NCBI GenBank assembly: GCA_026125795.1
Contig: JAHCKM010000001.1
Location: forward strand, 496,001-560,000
Source of the DNA: Burkholderiaceae bacterium
Lineage (GTDB): Bacteria; Pseudomonadota; Gammaproteobacteria; Burkholderiales; Burkholderiaceae_C
Reading direction: 5' to 3'
Length of the DNA stretch: 64,000 nucleotides
Position numbers and translations under genes: made by a program. The notes under the pieces are model-generated. The model was not told where the DNA came from. It saw nothing but the letters and a program-made list of their open reading frames with translations, and did not search any database. This document shows positions 57,454 through 64,000 of this stretch, one piece after another. Every line of letters begins with the position of its first letter. Within the stretch, counting starts at the first letter, position 1.

Positions 57454-58005
57454 CTATGACTTGGCGGCCTCGGCCGGCGGTGTGGTGTCGACCTTGCCCT
57501 CCTTCACCGGCAGCGTGTCGCCCGGCTTGAACGAGGTGCGCACCGTGCCTTCCTTGCCGTCGAGGCGGTAGGTCACGTTGTAGCCCACCAGCTTCTGCGA
57601 CTTCTCCTGCACCGTCTTGCACTGGCGCTCGGTGGTGGTGACCACGTCCTTCTGCTGCATGTTCTTCTGCACCTGGTTGCCGGCATAGCCGCCGGCCGCG
57701 GCACCGCCGATGGTGGCCAGCGTCTTGCCTTTGCCGCCGCCGATCTGGCTGCCGATCAGGCCGCCGGCCACCGCACCGATCGCGGTGCCGGCAATGCGCC
57801 GCTCGTCCTTCACCGGCGCCTGTTTCGTCACCTGCACGTCCTGACAGTGCTCGCGCGGCGTGACCACGGTCTCGAACACCTCCTTGCTGGTGACCACCTG
57901 CGCAAACTTGGGCTTGGTGAGCTGCTGGTAGGTGACGCCGCTGGCGCCCAGCACCACCATGGCGATGCCACCGATCAACACGCCCTTCATCATCGACGGG
58001 TTCAT
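57454..58005 (-). CDS. Glycine-zipper 2TM protein
   Basis: 183 residues. An N-terminal membrane anchor (VLIGGIAMVVLGASGVTY), then a charged region and the glycine zipper AVAGGLIGSQIGGGKGKTLATIGGAAAGGYAGN (split here: residues about 77-110), then a C-terminal region. The family (SlyB/Rick_17kDa-like) includes small outer-membrane lipoproteins; this one has no lipobox. Function unknown. Convergent with the SGNH gene, 15 bp away. Confidence 0.83.
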   Translation of the reverse strand: MNPSMMKGVLIGGIAMVVLGASGVTYQQLTKPKFAQVVTSKEVFETVVTPREHCQDVQVTKQAPVKDERRIAGTAIGAVAGGLIGSQIGGGKGKTLATIGGAAAGGYAGNQVQKNMQQKDVVTTTERQCKTVQEKSQKLVGYNVTYRLDGKEGTVRTSFKPGDTLPVKEGKVDTTPPAEAAKS

Positions 58006-58142
58006 TCCTGCTCCTTGCAACACCGGCGAAACGCCTGCCGGCCGAGGGCGTGATTGTCCGGTGCGGGGCACGGGCCGTGTGACAGGTGGTGTCGGCAATG
58101 GACGTGCCTCGTGGCACGATGGCGCAACACCAAGGAACTCCA

Positions 58143-58775
58143 GTGACCATCGAACTGCACGCCTTCGACACCCCCAACGGCCGCAAGATCAGCGTGGCGC
58201 TCGAGGAGATGGCCCTGCCGTACCGCGTGCACGTGGTCGACATCACCCGCGGTGAGCAGTTTGCGCCGGAGTTCCTGCGCATCAGCCCGAACAACAAGAT
58301 CCCGGCCATCGTCGACCCCGACGGGCCCGATGGCCGGCCGATCAGCGTGTTCGAATCGGGGGCGATCCTGGTCTACCTCGCCGAGAAGACCGGCCTGTTC
58401 TGGCCCGGCGAGCCGCGCGCGCACGTGGCCACGATGGAGTGGCTGATGTTCCAGATGGGCGGTTTCGGTCCCATCCCGGGGCAGGTGCACCATTTCATCG
58501 CGCTCGCCGACGAGGCCGATCGCCGTTATGGGCTCAAGCGTTTCAGCGACGAAACGCGGCGACTCTATGCGGTGATGAACGGCCGGCTCGCGGACAACGA
58601 GTTCTTTGCCGGCAGCGAGATCACGATCGCCGACTTCGCGATCATCGGCTGGGCGTGGCGCCATCCGCGCCACAAGGTGGACCTGGCCGACTATCCGCAC
58701 GTGCAGCGCTGGTACGGGCAGGTGATGGCGCGGCCCGGCGTGAAACGCGGGTTCGACGTGCCGCTGCGGCGATGA
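58143..58775 (+). CDS. Glutathione S-transferase-family disulfide oxidoreductase (YfcG/Nu-class-like)
   Basis: 210 residues. The thioredoxin-like N-domain begins IELHAFDTPNGRKISVALEE, whose N-terminal TPNGRK is the conserved YfcG/YghU site (Asn/Thr), with the SPNNKIPAIVD cis-Pro region and ESGAIL; the C-terminal helical domain has EWLMFQMGGFGPIPGQVHHF. GTG at 58143 is chosen because the AAGGAA ribosome-binding site is 5 nt before it; ATG codons at 58098 and 58119 lie upstream in frame. The stop overlaps the next gene by 4 nt. Confidence 0.9.
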   Translation: MTIELHAFDTPNGRKISVALEEMALPYRVHVVDITRGEQFAPEFLRISPNNKIPAIVDPDGPDGRPISVFESGAILVYLAEKTGLFWPGEPRAHVATMEWLMFQMGGFGPIPGQVHHFIALADEADRRYGLKRFSDETRRLYAVMNGRLADNEFFAGSEITIADFAIIGWAWRHPRHKVDLADYPHVQRWYGQVMARPGVKRGFDVPLRR

Positions 58776-59677
58776 CGCCGCGCATTCTGTACTCGCAGGC
58801 CGCGGTGCGCGGCTGGTTGCCGTGGGGCTTGCTGGTGCCGCTGCTGGCGCTGGCCTTCGTGGCGCTGCCGCTGATACCTTCCGCAATCGGGCTGCAGCGC
58901 GGGGGGCTGATGAACGAAAGAGGCCCGGTCGGCGTGGCGGGCGCGATGGCGCTGCTGTTGTCGGCGTTCCCGCTCACCGCGCTGCTCACCTGGGCCTGGT
59001 TGCGCTGGGTCGAGAGGCGGCCGCTCGACACCATCGGTCTGGTCAAGCCCCGCGCGGCACGCCGCTTCTGGGCGGGCCACCTGATCGGCGTGGGCTCCGT
59101 CGTGCTCGCGGTGTCGGTGATCGCGCTGCTCGGCGGCTACCGAGCGCATGGCGTGCTGCCGGCCTTCTCATCGCCCGCCGCGCTCGGCGGCGCGCTGCTG
59201 CTGCTGTTCGGCTTTGCGGTGCAGTCGAGCGTCGAGGAAATCTTGTTCCGCGGTTGGATGCTCTCGGGCATCGCGCGCAAGCTCAACGTGCCGATCGCGG
59301 TGCTGCTCACGTCGCTGTTGTTCGGCCTGCTGCATCACAGCCCGCACAACCTGCTGGCGTTCGCCGGCGCGTTCATGTTCTCGGTGCTCACCTGCGCCTG
59401 GGCGCTGGGCGTGGGCCACGTGTGGGGCGTGATGGGATGGCACTCGGGCTGGAACTGGCTGCTCGCCGCCGGCTTCGAGCTGCCGCTGAGCGGCACCAAT
59501 CCGATCGAGCCGGCGCTGCTCACGCGGCTGATCGATCAGGGGCCGAGGCTGCTCAGCGGCGGCGCGTACGGGCCGGAGGCCAGCCTCGCGACGATCACGA
59601 TCCTGATCGCGGCAAGTGCGGCGCTGCTGTGGCAGCGCCGCACACCGAAGCAGCCGGGCGCCTCGACGCCCGCTTGA
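58772..59677 (+). CDS. CPBP-family intramembrane metalloprotease
   Basis: 301 residues with seven to eight hydrophobic segments. The CAAX/CPBP motifs are EEILFRGWM (motif 1), FGLLHHSPHNLL (motif 2) and WHSGWNWL (motif 3). Family members are Rce1-like proteases involved in bacteriocin immunity, lipoprotein-like processing or membrane stress. ATGA overlap with the GST gene implies co-translation. Confidence 0.88.
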   Translation: MTPRILYSQAAVRGWLPWGLLVPLLALAFVALPLIPSAIGLQRGGLMNERGPVGVAGAMALLLSAFPLTALLTWAWLRWVERRPLDTIGLVKPRAARRFWAGHLIGVGSVVLAVSVIALLGGYRAHGVLPAFSSPAALGGALLLLFGFAVQSSVEEILFRGWMLSGIARKLNVPIAVLLTSLLFGLLHHSPHNLLAFAGAFMFSVLTCAWALGVGHVWGVMGWHSGWNWLLAAGFELPLSGTNPIEPALLTRLIDQGPRLLSGGAYGPEASLATITILIAASAALLWQRRTPKQPGASTPA

Positions 59678-59704
59678 CCTCGGACCGCCTGGACCGTGCG
59701 GCGA

Positions 59705-60109
59705 TCAGGCCGCTTCGCCCGGCTGCATGGTCTCGTGGTTCTTGATGGCCTCCATGGTCTCGGCCTTGCGCTGCTCACGCGTCTTGGTCGAGTGGGCGGT
59801 GGCGGTCTGCTGCGAGATGCTGGACTTGTAGGTGCCTTCGCCGCCGACTGGCAGTTCGCCCTTGCGCCGCGCCTGCAAGGTCTCGGCTTTGCGCTCCGCG
59901 CGCGTCTTGCTGGAGGCGGCGAACGCTTCCGGGCCCTGCGGGCGGCCCTCGCCGCTGACGATCTCACCGGCCTTCATGGCCGCGAGGGTTTGCTGATTCA
60001 CCTCGGCACGCGTCAGCTGTTGGGCCTGCGCGGGAGCCGAGAGCAACGCGGCGGTCGCGGCCAGCGCGGCAGCGGTCGACACGAAGCGGATGTTGATGCG
60101 TGCGTTCAT
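59705..60109 (-). CDS. DUF4148-family small exported protein (paralogue 3)
   Basis: 134 residues. Signal peptide ends near APAQAQQ; repeat units ASSKTRAERKAETLQARRKG and STKTREQRKAETMEAIKN are joined by SSISQQTATAH, and the C-terminus is MQPGEAA. The C-terminal half is nearly identical to paralogue 1 (48276-48665), 11 kb away. It is convergent with the CPBP gene and about 210 bp from the divergent EEP gene. Confidence 0.85.
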   Translation of the reverse strand: MNARINIRFVSTAAALAATAALLSAPAQAQQLTRAEVNQQTLAAMKAGEIVSGEGRPQGPEAFAASSKTRAERKAETLQARRKGELPVGGEGTYKSSISQQTATAHSTKTREQRKAETMEAIKNHETMQPGEAA

Positions 60110-60321
60110 TGACAATCTCCTGGGAGGTTCGGCGCGCAACGTGGCGCCGGTGACGCGAAAGTTAGGCGTCGCAGGTTTCAGCGCCATTGGCGCGGCGTTT
60201 CAAACGCAATGCAGGTGTAAGGAACACCGGCCGCTCACGACGGCAGTCGCTTGCCGTTTGTCCTACAAAGCAAACGGCGTCGCCCGACGGCACCCGGCCG
60301 GCCGCTACGCCACGATGGCGC

Positions 60322-61092
60322 ATGCTGTTGAGCGATCCGCCGCTGCTGCGCGTCCTGACCGTGAATGTCCACAAGGGCTACACGGCCTGGCGCCGCCGCT
60401 TCATGCTGCACGAGCTGCGCGAAGCGGTGCGCACCGTGGGCAGCGACCTGGTGTTCCTGCAGGAGGTGTCGGGTGCGCCGGCGGCAGGAGCGTCGGCACA
60501 CAACGGCGTGCCGCACCCCGGCGCGTCGATGGCGCACTATGAATACCTGGCCGACCAGATCTGGTGTGAGCATGCGTACGGCCGCAACGCCGTGATCGCC
60601 GGCCGTGACCATGGCAACGCGTTGCTGTCGCGCTTTCCGATCCTCGGCTTCACCAACCACGATGTGTCGGTGCCCGGCGGCGAGGCGCGCGGCCTGCTGC
60701 ACTGCGTGATGCGGGTCGCCGGCGAATCGCGGCCGCTGCACGGCGTGTGCGTGCACCTGGGGTTGCGCGAGTCGCACCGCCAGCGCCAGCTGCAGAGCCT
60801 GCTCGAGATGCTGGCGCGCGAGGTGCCCGACGACGCCCCGCTGATCGTGGCGGGCGATTTCAACGACTGGCGCGGGCGCGCCGACGCCGCACTGCGCGGC
60901 TGCGGCCTGGTGGAGGTGTTCCGGCTCGCCAATGGCCACCACGCGCGCAGTTTCCCCGCGCGCCTGCCATTGCTCAGGCTCGATCGCATCTACGTGCGCC
61001 AGGTGAAGGCGGCGCATCCGTTCCCCTTGCCGCGTCGGCCGTGGTCCACGCTGTCCGACCACGCGCCGCTGGCGGCGGAGATCCAGTTATGA
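60322..61092 (+). CDS. ybhP: Endonuclease/exonuclease/phosphatase-fold protein (YbhP-like)
   Basis: 256 residues of the DNase-I-like fold: LTVNVHKGY (start), DLVFLQEVSG (metal Glu), HLGLRESHRQRQ, VAGDFNDW and LSDHAPLAAE with the catalytic His. It matches the first gene of the ybhP-clsB-ybhN arrangement. ATG at 60322 is preferred over an in-frame start at 60187, which would add a basic, unconserved N-terminus. The stop overlaps clsB by 4 nt. Confidence 0.88.
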   Translation: MLLSDPPLLRVLTVNVHKGYTAWRRRFMLHELREAVRTVGSDLVFLQEVSGAPAAGASAHNGVPHPGASMAHYEYLADQIWCEHAYGRNAVIAGRDHGNALLSRFPILGFTNHDVSVPGGEARGLLHCVMRVAGESRPLHGVCVHLGLRESHRQRQLQSLLEMLAREVPDDAPLIVAGDFNDWRGRADAALRGCGLVEVFRLANGHHARSFPARLPLLRLDRIYVRQVKAAHPFPLPRRPWSTLSDHAPLAAEIQL

Positions 61093-62360
61093 GATTGGAG
61101 TGGACCCAAGGCAACCGCATCACGCTGCTCGAGAACGGCGAGGGGTACTACCCGCGTGTGTTCGAGGCCATCGCACGGGCTCGCCGCGAGGTCTACCTGG
61201 AGACCTTCATCCTGTTCGACGACAAGGTGGGGCGCCAACTGCAGCAGGTGCTGATCCAGGCGGCCCGCAACGGCGCTGCCGTGCACGTGCTGGTCGACGG
61301 CTGGGGCTCGCCCGACCTCGGCCCCGACATCCTGCAGCCGCTGATCGATGCCGGCGTGCAACTGCGAGCCTACGAGCCGTTGCGCGGACTCTTTGCGCGC
61401 CGGCTCAACGTCTTTCGCCGCATGCACCGCAAGATCGTCGTGGTGGACGACGCCGTGGCGTTCGTCGGAGGCATCAACTACTCGATCGACCACCTGGCCG
61501 AGTTCGGCAAGATGGCCAAGCAGGACTACGCCATCGAGATCGCCGGTCCGCTGGTGCAGCAGATCGGCGCGTTCTGCCGTGAGGCGCTGCGCACGCCGCA
61601 GCCCAGTGCGCGTGCGTGGCGCTGGCGCCGGCGCCGCGCGCCGCGCGAGCCCCGTGCCGCGAGCGCGCCGAACGGCGGCGGCGCGGCCGCGCTCGTCACG
61701 CGCGACAACCAGCAGCACCGGCGCGACATCGAGATGCAGTACCGCGCAGCGCTGCGCCTGGCGCGCCGGCGCGTGGTGATTGCCAACGCGTACTTCTTCC
61801 CCGGCTACCGCTTGCTCAAGGATCTGCGCCGCGCCGCGCGCCGCGGCGTGCGCGTGGACCTGATCGTGCAAGGTGAGCCCGATTTGGTGTTCGTGCGTTT
61901 TGCGGCGTCGATGCTGTACGCGCATTTGATGCGGGCCGGCGTGCGCGTGTACGAGTATTGCAGGCGTCCGTTTCACGGCAAGGTGGCGGTGGTCGACGAC
62001 GAGTGGGCCACCGTCGGTTCGAGCAACCTCGATCCGTTGAGCCTGGCGCTGAACCTCGAGGCCAACGTGGTGGTGCGCGACCCGGCATTTGCCACGCATC
62101 TGCGCGAGCGGCTCGACGAACTGATGGCCGACCATTGCAGGGTGGTGCAGCTGCCGCCCGCCACGCGCTGGTCGTCGGCGGTGGCGCAGGTGCGCAGCTT
62201 CTTCGTGTTCCACTTTCTGCACCGCTTCCCGCATTGGGTCGAGTGGCTGCCGCAGCGCGAGCCCCGGGTGGAGCCGCTGAGCGCGCGCGGGGCGCAACCG
62301 CCGTCGGCGCCGGGCGTGCAGCGGCTGCCCACGCAGGCCGAAGAGGGCGCCGTGCGATGA
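61089..62360 (+). CDS. clsB: Cardiolipin synthase B (phospholipase D family)
   Basis: 423 residues. Two HKD active-site motifs: HRKIVVVDDAVAFVGGINY near 115 and HGKVAVVDDEWATVGSSNLD near 300. It makes cardiolipin by transferring a phosphatidyl group between phosphatidylglycerols or from phosphatidylethanolamine, without the N-terminal membrane helices of ClsA. A basic insert (about 180-200) and a Pro/Gln-rich C-terminus are present. It overlaps ybhP upstream and ybhN downstream by 4 nt each. Confidence 0.92.
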   Translation: MRLEWTQGNRITLLENGEGYYPRVFEAIARARREVYLETFILFDDKVGRQLQQVLIQAARNGAAVHVLVDGWGSPDLGPDILQPLIDAGVQLRAYEPLRGLFARRLNVFRRMHRKIVVVDDAVAFVGGINYSIDHLAEFGKMAKQDYAIEIAGPLVQQIGAFCREALRTPQPSARAWRWRRRRAPREPRAASAPNGGGAAALVTRDNQQHRRDIEMQYRAALRLARRRVVIANAYFFPGYRLLKDLRRAARRGVRVDLIVQGEPDLVFVRFAASMLYAHLMRAGVRVYEYCRRPFHGKVAVVDDEWATVGSSNLDPLSLALNLEANVVVRDPAFATHLRERLDELMADHCRVVQLPPATRWSSAVAQVRSFFVFHFLHRFPHWVEWLPQREPRVEPLSARGAQPPSAPGVQRLPTQAEEGAVR

Positions 62361-63316
62361 ACCGCTCGGCCGTGCGTGCACGTCCGTTGTGGCCCGCGAT
62401 CTGGGCCCGGGTCAAGCAGGTGGCGCCGTGGGCGCTGGCCGCGCTCGTGCTGGTGTTGCTGGCACGCCATGCGGGCACGATCGATTGGCCGCAGGTGTGG
62501 AGCGCGCTGACGCAGCAGTCGTTCGGCGCATTGGCGGTTGCTGCCGTGCTCGCGCTGCTCAGCCATGCGCTGTTCAGCAGCTACGACCTCGTCGGGCGGC
62601 ACGAAACAGGCCATCGGCTGCCGGTGCCGCGCACGCTCGGCATCGCCGCGGTCTGTTATGCCTTCAACCTGAACTTCGGCTCGCTGGTGGGTGCGCTGGC
62701 GATGAAGCTTCGCCTGTACCACCGCGCCGGGCTCAAGGCGACGATGGTGGCCCGCATCATCGTGCTGTCGATCGTCACCAACTGGATCGGCTACCTGGCG
62801 CTCGGCGGCGTGTTGCTGCTGCTGGCGCCGCCGCCGATGCCGCCGCAGATCGATGGGCCGGTCTGGGCGCTGCCGGCCGTCGGCGCGCTGCTGCTGGCGG
62901 TGGCGCTGGCGTACGGCGCGGCCTGCGTGTGGCGGCGTGGCCGCGTGATCCGCGTGCGCGGCCATCGCTTTGCGCTGCCCGCGCCGCGCGTGGCGGCCTG
63001 GCAGTTTGCGCTGGCGCTGACCAATTGGTCGTTGATGGGCCTGATCGTCTGGCTGCTGCTCGGTCAGGCAGTGCCGTATGCCGCGGTGCTCGGCGTGCTG
63101 CTGCTGGCCGCCGTGGCCGGCGTGGCGACCCACGTGCCGGCCGGCCTCGGCGTGATCGAGGCGGTGTTCGTGGCCTGTCTGGCCGGCACCGAGGTGGCCG
63201 CGCCCACCGTGCTCGCCGCGCTGCTCAGTTACCGCGCGGTCTACTACCTGGCCCCGCTGGTTCTGGCGGCGCTCGGTTACGCCGCCGTCGAGATGTCGCG
63301 GCGCGCGCGTCGTTGA
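62357..63316 (+). CDS. ybhN: YbhN-like UPF0104 membrane protein (lysylphosphatidylglycerol-synthetase-type TM domain)
   Basis: 319 residues and about eight membrane helices. The motif YAFNLNFGSLVGALAMKLRLY (cytoplasmic loop) and VPAGLGVIEAVFVACL match the flippase-like TM domain of MprF/AglD relatives. It probably moves or senses a phospholipid; in Escherichia coli ybhN adjoins clsB. A 4-nt overlap with clsB indicates an operon. Confidence 0.9.
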   Translation: MNRSAVRARPLWPAIWARVKQVAPWALAALVLVLLARHAGTIDWPQVWSALTQQSFGALAVAAVLALLSHALFSSYDLVGRHETGHRLPVPRTLGIAAVCYAFNLNFGSLVGALAMKLRLYHRAGLKATMVARIIVLSIVTNWIGYLALGGVLLLLAPPPMPPQIDGPVWALPAVGALLLAVALAYGAACVWRRGRVIRVRGHRFALPAPRVAAWQFALALTNWSLMGLIVWLLLGQAVPYAAVLGVLLLAAVAGVATHVPAGLGVIEAVFVACLAGTEVAAPTVLAALLSYRAVYYLAPLVLAALGYAAVEMSRRARR

Positions 63317-63392
63317 CGGCGCGGCATCACCGGTTCGGGCGTGGTGGAAAATCGGCGCACAACGCTGCGCGGGCGCGGCGCGGGGGCGTGGA

Positions 63393-64000
63393 TTGTCCAA
63401 CCTGGATGCCTTTGTGCACTTGCCGGCATTGCGCGGCAAGCTCAAGCCGGCCGAGCAGTCCGAGCTGCGTGGCACGTGGGAGCGTGTGGCGCAGTGGGAC
63501 GAGCGCGCCCGGGCGCGCGGCTTCGCGCCGGGTTGGCGCCTCAGCGACCATCAGCTCGAGGCCACGCGCCATGCGTTGCTCGGCCCGATGATCGCCGCGC
63601 GACAGGATCTGTGGATCTACGGGTACGGCTCGCTGATGTGGGACCCCGGGTTCCATTTCTCCGAGGTGCGTCTGGCGCGGTTGCAGGGTTACCAGCGCCG
63701 CTTCACCTACTGGACGCGCATCGCGCGCGGCACGCGCGAGCGGCCGGCGTTGATGCTGACGCTGGAGCGGCAGCCCGACGAAACCTGCTGCTGCACCGGC
63801 CTGGCGTTTCGCATCGGCGCCGAGGTTGCCGAGGAGGAGTCGGCGATGCTGTGGCGGCGCGAGATGCTGCGCAATGGTTACTGTCCGACCTGGCTGCCGG
63901 TGGACACCCCTCAGGGACCGCTGCGCGCGCTGGTGTTCGCCTGCAACCACGCGCACGACGACTATGCCGGCGAGATGGCCCTCGACGAGACCGCGGCGAT
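63393..64000 (+). CDS. chaC: Gamma-glutamylcyclotransferase, ChaC-like (3' end outside window)
   Basis: 202 residues visible. The glutamyl-binding loop WIYGYGSLMWDPGF (about 70-83) is the ChaC signature; RLARLQGYQRRFTYWT and CPTWLPV follow. ChaC enzymes cleave glutathione to 5-oxoproline and Cys-Gly. The most probable start is the TTG at 63393, with a GGGGGCG stretch just before; no ATG or GTG lies in frame upstream before a stop, though an internal start near residue 67 is possible. The gene continues past position 64000. Confidence 0.87.
   Translation, partial: MSNLDAFVHLPALRGKLKPAEQSELRGTWERVAQWDERARARGFAPGWRLSDHQLEATRHALLGPMIAARQDLWIYGYGSLMWDPGFHFSEVRLARLQGYQRRFTYWTRIARGTRERPALMLTLERQPDETCCCTGLAFRIGAEVAEEESAMLWRREMLRNGYCPTWLPVDTPQGPLRALVFACNHAHDDYAGEMALDETAA

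Overview
The window is about 70% G+C, densely coded and full of 4-nt ATGA/GTGA gene overlaps. Its gene families (TctC/Bug solute receptor, several DUF4148 proteins, Burkholderiales-type paa genes, PagL, and a YbhP-ClsB-YbhN set) point to a betaproteobacterium of the order Burkholderiales, probably near Rubrivivax, Methylibium, Rhizobacter or Leptothrix. This placement is inferred from gene content, not from a marker gene. No rRNA, tRNA, CRISPR array, complete insertion sequence, prophage or plasmid backbone was recognised.

Layout. 1-2750: the end of an inositol-type catabolic locus (IolC-DUF2090 fusion and an RpiR regulator), divergent from 2835-6633, a branched-chain-type ABC transporter remnant (LivM, LivG, LivF, no LivH or binding protein) followed by a 611-bp repeat-rich gap and an unusual ABC ATPase without a signature motif. 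6646-13284: methyltransferase, cyclase, TetR, Bug receptor, fumarylacetoacetase, 4-hydroxyphenylpyruvate dioxygenase, gamma-carbonic anhydrase; the TetR/Bug promoter carries a 39-bp palindrome. 13363-18570: a GntR-controlled oxidative cluster (Gfo/Idh/MocA enzyme, PhyH dioxygenase, SAF-domain dehydrogenase, ketopantoate-reductase-like protein) of unknown substrate. 18613-24339: membrane proteins, a hydratase translationally coupled to DAHP synthase, an HD-GYP protein and a cytochrome P450.

24559-43995 is dominated by aromatic and acyl-CoA metabolism: an AraC/PobR-like regulator, the phenylacetate genes paaI-paaK-paaABCDE with a terminal TetR (PaaR-like), a 3-oxoadipyl-CoA thiolase, a hybrid histidine kinase with a response regulator, then an acyl-CoA synthetase overlapping a thiamine-diphosphate lyase that resembles human ILVBL/HACL2, and paaZ. 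PaaK activates phenylacetate, PaaABC(D)E epoxidises it, PaaZ opens the ring and the thiolase finishes the route; paaG, paaF and paaH are not in the window, so the pathway is scattered.

44066-64000 is envelope and housekeeping: an 811-residue coiled-coil protein, PagL, three dispersed DUF4148 paralogues, small periplasmic proteins, a hydrolase group (serine beta-lactamase fold, a truncated tannase-family pseudogene, two SGNH hydrolases), GST, CPBP protease and the YbhP-ClsB-YbhN operon, ending in a ChaC-type gene cut by the window edge. Homogentisate dioxygenase (between HppD and FahA in the pathway) is also absent here.
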